Below, piece after piece: positions 35,824 through 47,200 of a DNA stretch of 64,000 nt. Below the pieces are notes generated by a model. It searched no databases, had not been told where the DNA came from, and saw only the letters and a list, made by a program, of their open reading frames with translations. Numbering within the stretch: the stretch's first letter is position 1; every line of letters starts with the position of its first letter. The DNA lies in contig JAAOMT010000678.1 of assembly GCA_016748015.1 (NCBI GenBank), positions 538,389-602,388 on the forward strand. Direction: 5' to 3'. Made by a program: the position numbers and the translations under genes. The stretch is from Geosiphon pyriformis. Its lineage: Eukaryota > Glomeromycota > Glomeromycetes > Archaeosporales > Geosiphonaceae.

Positions 35824-37432
35824 TATATATTTACCAAGTTTGAAAAGATTCACAATTTCTTCCATAAAAGTTAACAACATAAATGCAAAAATAATTGTTT
35901 GAAATATTATAAATGATGTCATTAATTTAACTATTTACAATAAACGCCCTAAATTGTTTTTCATTTAATTTTAAGATATAGTCTATTTATTCTTTCATTA
36001 TCTACTTGACCACCCACCCATCTACTCATACTTCCTTGGCATAAAACTTTTTTTGAAACACAAAGCATGCAGTAACAAATTTTTTGGGTAGTTAGAAATA
36101 AACTAGAAATTTTTTTTTCAAAGCCTGCCCAAACTGTCAAGCATTTGAAGAAACTTTTCATCTCTCTATTTTTTAAGCTTTGCTTCTCGATATTTAATGA
36201 TGAATCAATTTGAATGAATGAAAAAAACAAGAGAATCCGTAAATTTTTTTAGTGTCCTGTTCAGGGACTGTAGCGTGTGGAACTCATGACAATTGGCGTC
36301 GAATATTCTGAATACTTTTATTTAATGTATTTAAAACTTTCTTCCTCCTGAATACTCCTCAACCTTCCATCAAGCACGAATCATAATGATCCCTATAAAT
36401 AATTGACTGGAAACACATTTTCGGACAAGAATTCTTTAATCTAACAAGAGATAATCGTTGTCATTTGCATTGTTCGCAGTAAAGTTGATTTAAAAAATCA
36501 GATTAGATTTCTTGAGCTTAAACGAGGAAATCTTGGCGCTTAATGACGCATAGATATAATTGGGTTATTTCTAAAAATTCTTTTTAATATATAAATAAAT
36601 AAAAAATTTATAATTTTTATTTGAAATATTAATTTATATTGAACAAATTACCAAATTATCAAATTATCAAAATTAATTAAATATTCAGAACTCTAAAATT
36701 TTCTTAAACAAATAAAGAAGTTCATATTTATTCCGCAATATATAAAATATTAATATCACTACCAAATTTCCCGATTTATAATAGATAATATTCAAAAATC
36801 TTGGAAGAGTTAATATTTAGCCCTTAATCTTTTGGTATTTTCATTTGTAACTAAAATAAGAAATAGCCCCTTTTCAAAAAAAAATAAAAAAAATATATTT
36901 TTTCTTTGGCAAAAATTATTCCAAGAATTAAGTTGAGATTCAAAAAAGGATCTATATAAATAAACGTCCATAAACAATGAAAATTCAGATCTACATTGCT
37001 ACACACACATGTATATGCTATATATAAATATATAGGCCCAAAAAAACGGATTGTCATAATTTGGGGCGATTTCAGAATTCCTAAGAGAATATTTAATGCG
37101 AATCGACCGAAAAAATCATTGTCAAAAAAATTAGTTATTGACTCAGGTTACAGTTTGGGAAACCTCTAGAAATCAGAGAATTTCTCAGAAAAAGACAAAA
37201 TTCTATCTTCGGGTTAGTAGCTACGATCATTTTTATTAAGTTGAATACTAAAGTTATCTATAATATATCAACACATAATTTAAGGTATTCCATTATTATC
37301 ACATCAAGAACTAAATTTCTATCAATTTTGATCTTATCAACGATGATATCTCTTGATCAGTAAACTCAAAAAAATTAGTCGTTAGAATTAAATAGTCAAT
37401 AAGTGATAATTTCTTATCAGTAAGTGTAAATT
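35824..37432. other. Gene-free stretch
   Basis: Frames at 35961-36230 and 36851-37057 (minus) have no recognisable motif. I see nothing else. Confidence 0.45.
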
Positions 37433-37530
37433 ATACATGGGCAGTAGGCACCAAAAGTAAAACGCCCGATTTACATTTATAACAATAAAAAATCGGGTGT
37501 TACTTTTGTTGTTGCCTAATGTACATGTAT
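37433..37530. mobile_element. Small inverted-repeat element (MITE-like)
   Basis: The two 40-bp arms are near-perfect reverse complements: ATACATG....TAGGCA..CAAAAGTAA...CCCGATTT on the left and its complement on the right, around a roughly 18-bp centre. The ends are flanked by TA-rich sequence, as expected for a MITE mobilised by a Tc1/mariner transposase. It has no coding capacity. Confidence 0.65.
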
Positions 37531-37599
37531 ATAGTAATCGTGAGCCGCGCAAATTAAGAAAACTACTACACTACACTACACTACATTAAGGACGGTTAA

Positions 37600-37899
37600 C
37601 GGATAATTTGTATCCGACAAGCCTTAGCAAGTCAAAGCTCCAATATTGACTACATTAGTAAAATCATTCATGCCCATAAAACATTTGTGACTAAAAGTCC
37701 ACAAAAAAAACCGTATCCAGAGAAGCAAAAAATTTCCCATCTTTAGCCTTATGCATATCCATCAAAACAGAATCGTCCTCTTTCAACAGCTCCCTCAGTT
37801 CCATATACCACGCCTAATTTGCAGTCTACCAGAACAGGATCTTTAAAAGCAAGGCAATTGCCTCATCAAACAATCACTTCGGCGGCCGAAGATGAATAA
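37600..37899 (+). pseudogene. Unrecognised coding-like remnant, one stop
   Basis: A frame of 99 codons is open except for one TAG (37744-37746). It reads RIICIRQALASQSSNIDYIS, then a Pro-rich stretch with NRPLSTAPSVPYTTPN and LKARQLPHQTITSAAEDE, and a TAA. Its GC content is clearly above the surroundings and its composition is not repeat-like. I do not recognise the family. It has no good start codon, so it is probably an internal fragment of a longer gene or element. Confidence 0.35.
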
Positions 37900-39806
37900 G
37901 AGAAACCTGGTAATGTAGAGTCTGCGCTACTTTGAACCTACCTATTCAGGTCTTCAAAGATTTTTGATCTGCGCCTGCTCATTAATAAATATTCATTTTT
38001 TAAATTACGTAATCCTCTGACGATATTTCAGAACATCATCAATCTATAACCTGGAAATTTTATGTCTGAATTAGACGCTTTTTCAGCAAATTTTACCTCA
38101 TTATTATTTATTATTTAATTGGGTAGCGTCAGCACAAATGATTAATAATTTTTATTGAAAGGCTACAAAATGGGTTTTGTTTTTGATAAGGATAATTTTG
38201 GTGTTTTACAATCAATAAAATAACTATTATGCAATCTAATGAACTCCGAATATAAGCTGAACTCTTTAATTATTACAATGAAACGGGTTTCCTATATTTT
38301 AAAATCTAAAGCTATTTATTCTGAAAGCTTGAAAGTTGCCTATCTTTATTTTTTCTTGACTTCATAAAACCCCTAATTAGTTTCACCTAATTTTTTGATA
38401 AAGATATACCTTGCAATACCCCAATTGTGATCTTTAGTTTACTTGAAGTTTTTAAAAAAGAAATTCACATTTTATCATAACATTTACCCTGATTCAACTA
38501 AAATTATTTTTAATTGTTCTGTCTAGAGGACGTTTCAATTTCTTCAAGAAAAAGCAATCATCAATTCTTTCGTATGTCCGATCTAAAATTTATCATGCGA
38601 GAAATGATCATTTGATGATATTTTTAATCATTTACAGCTTTTAAAAATCCGAAAGATATCCAAAGAAACTTCTTTTTCTATAATAATAATAATAATCCAA
38701 TCCTTTTTTTCTTTCTTCAAAAAAGTCATCTTATCAAATGAAATTGTAAAAAGGGTAAAATAAAAACAAAAAGTTTTTGGAAACCTCTTTGATCATCATC
38801 ATCATCATCATCATCATCAAATACACACACTAAAGAATTCCCCATGACACAGATGTATATCAACTTCTGACCCTCGGAATATTATGTAACATTAGAGGAA
38901 GTGATTGTACTTTTTTTTTGAAAAAGTTAAATCATTTATTACATCGATGGACTTGAAAATCTTTGATTTTCGCACAAATTTTATTTATAGATTAATAATA
39001 AACTAAAAATAAATTTGATAATTATGTAGAATTCCAAGAAAAATCAAAAAAAATCACTGATCAATCAATCATTTAATCATTTCTTTGAAATCATATCAAA
39101 AGAAGGAACTATTTTGATTCCATTGATTTCTCGTTTTTTTTTTTTAGAATTCTATGTTAATTTCTTGCAAATTTTTTTTTTTTAAATTTTTACCAAAAAA
39201 AATTTAAACCATTTAAAAAAATGTAGAAATATGATTCGTTCTACTGGTTCTACTAGAAATTAAAGAAAATCAATTTTTCCGCCGAATGTTTCGAAATTTA
39301 CTTTTTCATAAAGAAAAATATTATTTTATGATAGTTCCAAATATATATGATATTTATAATAATTAAATTAAATCAAATCAAATTAAATCAAATCTTTTGA
39401 AACATGAGATTTTCATTTTATCTTATTTATATTTGTAAAAATCAGGTGAAATAAATACTAAAGAGTCTTGTTTCCTGTATAATATTTTATTATAAATTAT
39501 GTTTATTGATTTATTGATTTGTTCATTTCTGTCGAGCTCCCTGTATATCACGCATGCAGAAATTTTTTGAAAAAAAATGCTATTGTATCATTTGTTTGAC
39601 ATTTTCAGCCAAGAGAAATATAAAAAATACAATGGTTTTTTTATTTTTAAATTCAATTTATTTTTCAAATAACCCTTAGATTAAATATTCAATCATTCTA
39701 CTAAAAGAAAATCTAGCCTAATTCCATTTTTAACGAAAACATTCTTCTTTCTTATACTTGAACATTATAAATTTATTTCCTTGAAATTAAACTTGGAAAT
39801 TGATCT
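37900..39806. other. Gene-free stretch
   Basis: No supported gene. It contains an ATC trinucleotide run (38793-38818) and an AAATC/AAATT run near 39365-39395. Confidence 0.5.
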
Positions 39807-39944
39807 TATAAAGGGTAATAATCTGGAAAGTTGATGCCGAGAAAATTTAATTACAAAGTTTAACAAAAGAATATAATTTTAAACTTTTAAACTGGTCAAT
39901 TTTAGACTAACATGTTAAAAAAAAATTTCTTATTATTTTTTAAA

Positions 39945-40272
39945 ATGTCTACTAAAAGGAAGGTTTCTTTTAATTATAGTTTGGACATTCAAAAAAATCT
40001 CGCTAATTTTTCGGTTGCACATTTATGCTATTTGAAGATGCATCTCTTCAGAAATCTTCCAAGATCAAATGGTATTGTTACGCAAAAAATGGAAGCTTTG
40101 ATTTTCGGAAAAGCTAAAAATAGTGATACTTTTTTGAATAGATTGTAAAAGAAATTTAGTTATTTTATATTTACATGGTACAATACCTATTTCTTTCCAC
40201 AGCGATTCATCAATAGTCTCTTTGGCCAAAAATCACAAGTATATGGATGACTTGAAACAAAGTAATCTCTAA
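39945..40272 (+). CDS. Small HMG-like protein, two exons
   Basis: Exon 1 (39945-40144) starts with MSTKRKVSFNYS. A 58-bp intron (40145-40202) begins GTAAAA and ends TTTCCACAG. Exon 2 (40203-40272) restores the frame and ends with SLAKNHKYMDDLKQSNL and TAA, giving 89 residues. The middle (YLKMHLFRNLPRSNG, then KMEALIFGKA) and the end resemble an HMG box in spacing of hydrophobic residues. It lacks the N-terminal Pro-rich strand and the basic NY.Y.P end, so I think it is a truncated or diverged member of the neighbouring HMG family. A TATAAAGG lies at 39807-39814. The intron fits the short introns of these fungi; without it the gene would end at 40148. Confidence 0.5.
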
Positions 40273-40318
40273 TCAATCTAACCATAGGTTCCAATTATTG
40301 AAGGCCTAGCTTCATGCC

Positions 40319-40326
40319 TATATAAA
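40319..40326 (+). promoter_or_regulatory. Putative TATA box of HMG gene 3
   Basis: TATATAAA lies 179 bp before the ATG at 40498, nearly the same distance as in HMG gene 2. Confidence 0.5.
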
Positions 40327-40497
40327 GGAGACAGTTTTTTCCAAGAAATTTTAATTGCAAAACTGGAAAGTTACTTATCCAAACTTCCCATTATTCTGAG
40401 AATTTGATCAAGGATTCAAAGAAATTTTTCAAAGCAATTTCTTATCAATAAAAATTAAGAGCCTCCAAATAAGTGAACTTTCGATTTTAATAGCAAA

Positions 40498-41514
40498 ATG
40501 GGAAAAGAAAACAAGAACGTTTTTGAAATGGCAAACGTTGTTAAGAAATCAATTGCTTCTCCATATTCACGTAGAAAATCAACAGCAACAGATGGTAACA
40601 AGAAAAGTCGGTCCAAGATAGAAAAGAAACGCATTAGCAGTGAGATTCCAGCAAGTTTTGACCCCAAAATTGTATACAAACCTCGTTTTGATCTTCAAAC
40701 ACTTATATGCACTACAAAAAAACCACCATCCCTTGGTAAACCACCACGTCCTGCAAATAGTTTCTTTCTTTTAAAAAATTGCTTGTTGAAGGAGATGTGG
40801 AGCTTTGGGTTAAAACCGACCATGCCAATGGTTTGTCAACTTGCTAAAAAAGTTTGGCAAGATGCCCCAAATGAGGTGAAAAAACTATATGATGACTTAT
40901 CAACAGAAGCTCTAAAGTTACATCATTCCCTTTATCCAAATTACAAGTATCAACCTAAAAGATCCTCAGTTTATGTTTCAAATTCTTTCCCGGAGGGCAA
41001 CTCCGCCGGTATGATGACAACTTTTAGTATTAATCAATCATATCCCATATCAAATTTTATGATCACTAACACCAACAACAACAACAACAATAACGACAAA
41101 AATGAAGAAGAAAAAGAAGAAGAAGAAGAAGAAAAAGAAGAAGAAGAAGAAAAAGAAGAAGAAGAAGAAGAAGAAGAAGCCTTTACTTCACCAATACAGT
41201 CTGGATATGAAAATTCTGCCTTGTCTCCTGATTCAGATGTAACAACTTCATCTTTATCATCGGAAAATGCTTCACCAATTTATCAAAATTTCGAAGAGTT
41301 TTCAACTCAACAACTTTCAGAAGAAAATACAATTTACCATACAGTTCCGTGCTTTGTCTTTCCCTTAGATTATTTCACTGAAAATGATATTTATGAAGAA
41401 TTATTAATAACAGATGGTACATTTTTCCCATTCGATCAGTTTGAATTGTTTCCACAAATAGGAACATCACACAGCTTACTCCTTGAGCAACACATTACGG
41501 CCCTTTCTTTTTGA
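40498..41514 (+). CDS. HMG-box protein, MATA_HMG type (HMG gene 3)
   Basis: An intact single-exon gene of 338 residues. A basic Ser/Lys-rich N-terminus (SRRKSTATDGNKKSRSK) precedes the HMG box at residues about 80-157: GKPPRPANSFFLLKN, then LAKKVWQDAP and HSLYPNYKYQPKR, which is the clear MATA_HMG end. The linker after the box carries seven Asn in a row (193-199) and then an almost pure Glu/Lys stretch (203-227) encoded by GAA/GAG repeats. The rest is Ser/Thr/Glu-rich and acidic, as in activation regions. It is predicted to be a nuclear DNA-binding regulator. The start is the first ATG after the TATA box, and AATAAA-type signals follow near 41744. The GAA repeat makes its length likely to vary between strains. 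Confidence 0.92.
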   Translation: MGKENKNVFEMANVVKKSIASPYSRRKSTATDGNKKSRSKIEKKRISSEIPASFDPKIVYKPRFDLQTLICTTKKPPSLGKPPRPANSFFLLKNCLLKEMWSFGLKPTMPMVCQLAKKVWQDAPNEVKKLYDDLSTEALKLHHSLYPNYKYQPKRSSVYVSNSFPEGNSAGMMTTFSINQSYPISNFMITNTNNNNNNNDKNEEEKEEEEEEKEEEEEKEEEEEEEEAFTSPIQSGYENSALSPDSDVTTSSLSSENASPIYQNFEEFSTQQLSEENTIYHTVPCFVFPLDYFTENDIYEELLITDGTFFPFDQFELFPQIGTSHSLLLEQHITALSF

Positions 41515-42451
41515 GAAGAATTGCTCTGTTAGAAATCAATCAAGATATATTTTTCAAAATATATCTCCACACTTTGTGACATCTTATTCAATAGAAAGGC
41601 TTCTTTTTTTAATCCTTTGACTTATAATAATGTATATTTTTAATGACTGTAACCTGATAAGTCTTTTGTAATCTTTGAATCACTTATATTTTACTATAGA
41701 TTTATAATTGAACATAGTCCTATCTGTAAATAGTTGTGTATAAAATAAATATTTGAAACCATTTTTTGAATCTAGAGAAATTACTATAGAAGTTTAGCAA
41801 ATAGTAATAATAATATATGAATATGCTATGATCAGTCTCATATTTGAATCTTAAGTATAGAGCCTTAATACAACCGTAAATAGTTACACAAGTTCACTCA
41901 CTTTTGTATTGATTCTTGGCAATAAAGATGATTAACACCTTTATCGATTCTAAAGGAATTTGATTATTTCCAAAATATTTCGATTTTAGCATTTCTTTCC
42001 CTTGTTTAAAAATGGCTGAAAAGCCATTAAAGTGAATTGAAAAAGTTTTGATCAAGAGAGTACAAAATTTTAATGCAAATGCAGTTCACTTGAAATGTAC
42101 TTGACTTGATCTGTAGATATTCTGTAGAAATTCGAAAATGTACTTCACTTGATCTGAGGAAATTCGAAAATGTAATACTACAAAAAAATTTCCATTTATG
42201 CACTATTGCTTTTCTCGGATTTTCTATAGCTAAAACTTTTTTTGCACTTCAAAAAAGTGCTTTGTATCCCTTTTCCAAAGCTTAGAAATCCGAAGCCTGT
42301 GATTAATTATAGGTCTGGCTAGAATAATGGTCATTTGAAGCGGTTTACAAAGTCCGTTGTACCGGAAATATTAACCGAGTAATACAAAAAAAAAAGATCT
42401 TCAATTGAATGATGTGTCACGGTCTAGAAATGATTTTTGTTCTTTTGATCT
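41515..42451. other. Gene-free stretch
   Basis: This is the 3' flank of HMG gene 3 and spacer. No gene is seen. Confidence 0.5.
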
Positions 42452-42630
42452 TCAAAAGAGTGAAGTATTCCGAGAAATGATTTTTGATCATTTGATATTA
42501 TCATACATGTACAATTATCAAATACATGTACAGTGCCCCCTCAAAAGTGTGAAGCATTCGAGAAATAATTTTTGATCATTTGACATTTTTATACATGTAC
42601 AATTATCAAAAAAATGTACTGTGCTCCCCC
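42452..42630. repeat. Head-to-tail duplication of a possible transposon end
   Basis: Two adjacent 89-bp copies (42452-42540 and 42541-42630) share TCAAAAG.GTGAAG.ATTC, GATTTTTGATCATTTGA and ATACATGTACAATTATCA, and both end in GTACAGTGCCCC or GTACTGTGCTCCCC. The CAGTGCCCCCTCAAAAGTGT junction looks like a Tc1 terminal repeat, and a Tc1 remnant starts just to the right. Confidence 0.7.
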
Positions 42631-42639
42631 CCTACCCAC

Positions 42640-44280
42640 CCATTTATTTTATGGTAAAAATTAATACTTTTTCGGCCCTCCATTTGAATTTAAGACTGCT
42701 TCAATACTGCTCTAATACTCCTTCAATACTTCATGGCATTGACACAAAAAACTCTTCGGGAACAGAGGTATCGAATTTCTCTCATTCCTTCTCTAGATAA
42801 GTTTTAAGTTCGATCGACCGCAGACTTGGGAAAGACTTCATCTTTTGGATATTGTCTTTCAACAACAATTAAAATATTCTCAATTGGATTCAAATCTGGT
42901 GAATTCGCCGGCCAATTGATAGTCATAATTTTGTTTTCCGTTAATCATTTTTACACAAAATGGGTCGGCGTATCATTTTGGCGAAAAATAATCTAGCTTC
43001 CATTTAACAATTTAATTGTGTTCCAAAATGGTAACAAGTTGGTTTTAAGATTTCATGGTAAGTCTTTGCATTTGTTTTTTACCCATTTTTTTGTTCTTTA
43101 CAAAATACTAATGACTCTTTTAGTCCGCCAAAACTATTACGAATTTTCTTCCACTTTTGAAAGTAGCCTCTAAGCAATTAGCATTAAATTTCTCTCTAGT
43201 GTGCCGCTAAACTCTTGATTATCGTAATTGCTTCCCAATTTCAACACTCATCTCATCAAAGAAGATAACTTTTGCCCAATCATAAGCTGTTTCTGAGATT
43301 TAGGGTTTTTTTGCTGTGATACCTGAATGAATTCTGAAGTTGTACAGTACATTTTCAGCAGTTCACAGACTACTCTTACGGTTGAATCTTTTACTTTTTA
43401 GCTTTTATTTATTTACTTAGCCATAATTAGTCACATGTATTAGCCATCCTATTTTTAAAATTAGTCGTTGATGTGATCAATGGCTTGGTCATTGACCTGA
43501 TCATTGATTGATCATTGGCCGAATCATTGATGTGATCACTGACCTGATCATTGATCCCTTTTAAAGAGTATATAAGCGAGACTTTTCAAAGCCATAGAAA
43601 AGTATTCACACTCGAATAACACTCAGATCAATACAAAGATATCAACTCCTTTATTTCCCTTTTAGTATTTCTTTTCTTGATTTGTATAATTGTTAGTTTT
43701 TGTGAAGTATATTGAATAAACGTTTACTGAAAAGTACAACTGATACCTAATATTGAATTCTAAGAGCGCCGACGTGAGGCATAGAATTATACCAGTGTGT
43801 GTTATCTTTTGTTGACTGTACAGACTATCCCTCTACCTTCAGATTCCCTTGTTATCTTTTGAAAAGAATAGTGACTAAGACTGATCTCGCACATTGAATC
43901 CTTACTAATTCAATTCGCTCATTAAAGTTGAATTACCCTTTTGATTATTTCATCGCCATACAATACTGTTCTCCCTTGCTATCCGTTAGCTTGTTAATCA
44001 GACTGTAACACTACATTTAAGACTTAAATTGTTGACAATTTTGTGGAGTGACGCATATCGTTTTTCGTTGGCTTTAAATACAAGTAATTCTTTTTCGTAG
44101 TTGCAAAGAATCAGTGGTCTTCCGGAAAGTGGGTAAGTTTTCACTTATTACTGTTCTTCGGTACTTGAATATAAAGCGGGGTATTGTTGTGGGGTCATGT
44201 CGAAGCACTTTTGAAATTTTAGTGGATTTATTGTTTTCATGTATTCCTTTTTGCTGTGTAGTAGTGGACGTCATTTTTAC
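42640..44280 (-). mobile_element. Tc1-like transposon remnant, split by an LTR
   Basis: On the minus strand the N-terminal helix-turn-helix part is at 44274-44030 (ISKVLRHDPTTIPRF, KYRRT..SENLPTFRKT, then ASLHKIVNNLS). The catalytic part is at about 43400-42760: WAKVIFFDEMSVEIG with the first Asp, HTREKFNANCLE, then FRQNDTPTHF with the second Asp and NWPANSPDLNPIENI with the third acidic residue. Stops and frameshifts are many. The two parts are in the right order for one transposase but are separated by about 600 bp with LTR-like features, so a later insertion seems to have split the gene. It belongs to the Tc1 superfamily but is not close to the copy at 30.8 kb. Confidence 0.8.
43436..44010 (+). 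mobile_element. Candidate solo LTR inside the Tc1 remnant
   Basis: The segment starts TGTATTAG and ends ACTGTAACA (TG...CA). It carries a TATA box (GAGTATATAAGCGAG, about 43568), a polyadenylation-type AATAAA (about 43715) and, further on, a higher-GC part, the order expected of an LTR promoter and polyadenylation unit. Its first 130 bp contain imperfect repeats of GATCATTGACCTGATCATTG. No clear target-site duplication was found (TCACA against CTACA), so the ends are uncertain. Its position between the two halves of a transposase gene supports an insertion. Confidence 0.5.
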
Positions 44281-44284
44281 ATAA

Positions 44285-47200
44285 AGATATTACAATGTTG
44301 GTGAAGTCGTAAAAATTATTTGATTCCTTAAAAATGATTACACAACAAATCAGGCGTTGTTTTTTTTTTGGGATTAATTAGAATTATATGTTTACAAAAA
44401 ATAGATGTTAAGTTTTCAAAAGTGACAGGATTTTTCTAAGATTCATCTTCAATAATATCAGTTAAAAGTCTGAATTTTGCAATTCTGTTTGAATATTTTT
44501 TACGAACATCGAAAAATTTTTTATTCCCATTTTTTGAATCGAAATTAGTATGATTTCCTAATAAAAAATTCTCAGCATAATTTTTAATATAATATAATTT
44601 TTTTAAAAAGAAATTTTCATGACATAAAGCAATTTACAAAATTAACTTTTAAATTTTTGAAAACTATTTTTAAATTTTAGCCTTGCAATTTTATTCAAAA
44701 TGAATTACGGTTTACAATTTCACATAATATTTTTATAAAGATTGCTAGCAATAATATTGAAGATTTCTTATATGGTACTTTTTCTGCATGTAATACAGGA
44801 AAACCCCTTGCTGTTTGCATTTTTAAACTTTTTTATCACCTTTTAACCGTTCAAATTTGTTGTGAGTTTTTTTTATTGAAAAAAAAAATTTTTATTTATT
44901 GTCATAAGTATTTTCTGGTACAAAATTTTCTTAACTTATTTTGTTTTAAAAATTAAAAATTTGTTGCTTTTATTAAGCTCTTCTTGGTTTTCAATTTTTT
45001 AAGTTTGAATACTTCTCATTTACAAAATTTTAGTTTTTATGTTTAAAAAAAAATTGCATCCAAATTCGCTCGAAAACTTTTTTTTAACTTTTGATAGCTT
45101 TATAAAAATTATCTTTGTTTAGTAAATATTCTTCACTGTATTATTAAGATAATTAATTTGATTGCAATTGAATTCTTGTCTCGATTTCAAACTTGAGATT
45201 TCTAATAATAATAGTTATTTTTGATTTTTAAAAAACTTTTACATATAATTATTTTAAATATTAAATGTTTTGTTTTGAAACCATTATTTTTTTCATTTAA
45301 TTTTATAATTTTTTTTAAAATATTCATATTTGAATTACAATTCAAGTCTGAAATTAAAAATAATATTTGTATAAATCTCTATTCAATAAAAATTTGTTCT
45401 GCAACATATGAAAATGTAACATTATTTGAGATTTATTAATAAAACAATTTTAAGGTAATTTGAGTAGCTTATGAATAGTAGTTTTTTTCAATTCTAGATA
45501 AAGATTATTTAGCATAAATTGTATCAACTGTTCAATATTTTTTATATATTAATATTTTTGATTAAATTAAATTTGAAGAATTTATCTTTGAAATTACACG
45601 CATTACTTATTCAAAATAGTAATATACTTTACATTATGTTAATCGCTAATCTTATTTTTATAACATAATTTTGAAAAATATTTTCTATTTTTATTATGTG
45701 TTTTTTTTATTATGTGTGGTTTGTGTTATATTTGATTTGAAACAATGTTGAAATATTTAAAATAAATTTTTGTGATTTGTTTTGGGAAAATCTTTCAATT
45801 CATTCAATCTGTTAAATATATTTTTTTAAATAACTTCGAAAAAGTTATTTTCAACCAAAGTTTCTTTCATTTTTCCATACTATTTCAGTCTTTTACAATC
45901 CAATTGAACAGAAGCTTTACATATTTTGCTTTATTTGTTGTTTTATGAAATTTTTTACGTTAATTTTTATTAAAAAACACTTTTAACACAAAGTATTTTG
46001 AATAATTTTTTATTCTATTATATTTTTTTTAATTCCAAATCTTTTTTATTTTAAATTAAATAATTGATAAATAATATAATTAGGTTAATCAAAACTTTTC
46101 CAAGTCTTCTTTCTATTTTGAGTTTTAAATTCATGCTTTGTTATTAAATATTTGTAACATTATGTTTAAATGTTGAATATATTTTTTTGGGTTTAAAAAT
46201 GAATTTGTTCTATACTATGATAAAGATTTAGCAATTTTAGTTTTGACTATTTTTATTTTATTTTAGAATACTAACAATTACTAATATAAGACTTGGTTTA
46301 TTTTCACAATTATTTTAATCAATATTTATACTTTTCTGTTTATTGAATAAATTTTTTTTTGAATAAAAAAAGAATCTGTTAATTTTTGTAAAAAACATTT
46401 TTGAACATTTTATATTTTTTGAACCTTTTAAATAAATTTATACCAAAATATAATACATATATTATTCTCACAAAAAATCATAAATAAAAAATGATCTAAA
46501 TTAAATCATTTTTAGAACTAAGTATGAGATTGGATTTGTTGTCGAATTTTACATTCATCGACCACAAATTTGATTTATATATTTTGTTACTGCAAATATC
46601 TTGATGAAAAGATTAAAGAGTCTTTTGTTTCGAAACTAGAATTTTCTATAAGAAATTTTATATCTTAGATTCAAGCTGAAAAAGTATATTAAGGCAAATT
46701 ATGGCTATATATCTTTAATAAAAATAAATTATTAAAACAGATAAGATGAAGTAGAACTTGTAATATAATTCAGAAAAAATATAAATTAACTAGAAATGTT
46801 TCTTTAATATATGTTTTAAATAGATTAAAAAGGAAAAAAACATGTTTATTATATATATATAACCTATTTAAAATAAATTATGCTTTAATTAAAGGAATTA
46901 TAAGTATTAATATAATAAGAAAAATTAATAATAATATATAATATAAATCATTTTATTATGCTGAAATTTCTAAATTTGACAACCAAAAACTTAGTTAAGC
47001 AAAATAAAAGTGAAATTTGAGGAGATCTATTTAGAAAAATATTAAAATGACTATAAATTTATAAAATATCTTTTTATTTTCCCATTTTCAAAGGTCAATG
47101 CTTAAGATTTCTAATATTGAAATTGATACCACAGGCATTACTTTCTTTAGAATGATTTGAAATCATTTGCTTCTCAATTCTACTACTTTGACATTAAAAA

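Noticed and set aside
35545-35922. Poly-Val (plus) and poly-Tyr (minus) frames
   Set aside because: Both are readings of the TAG/ATA trinucleotide array.
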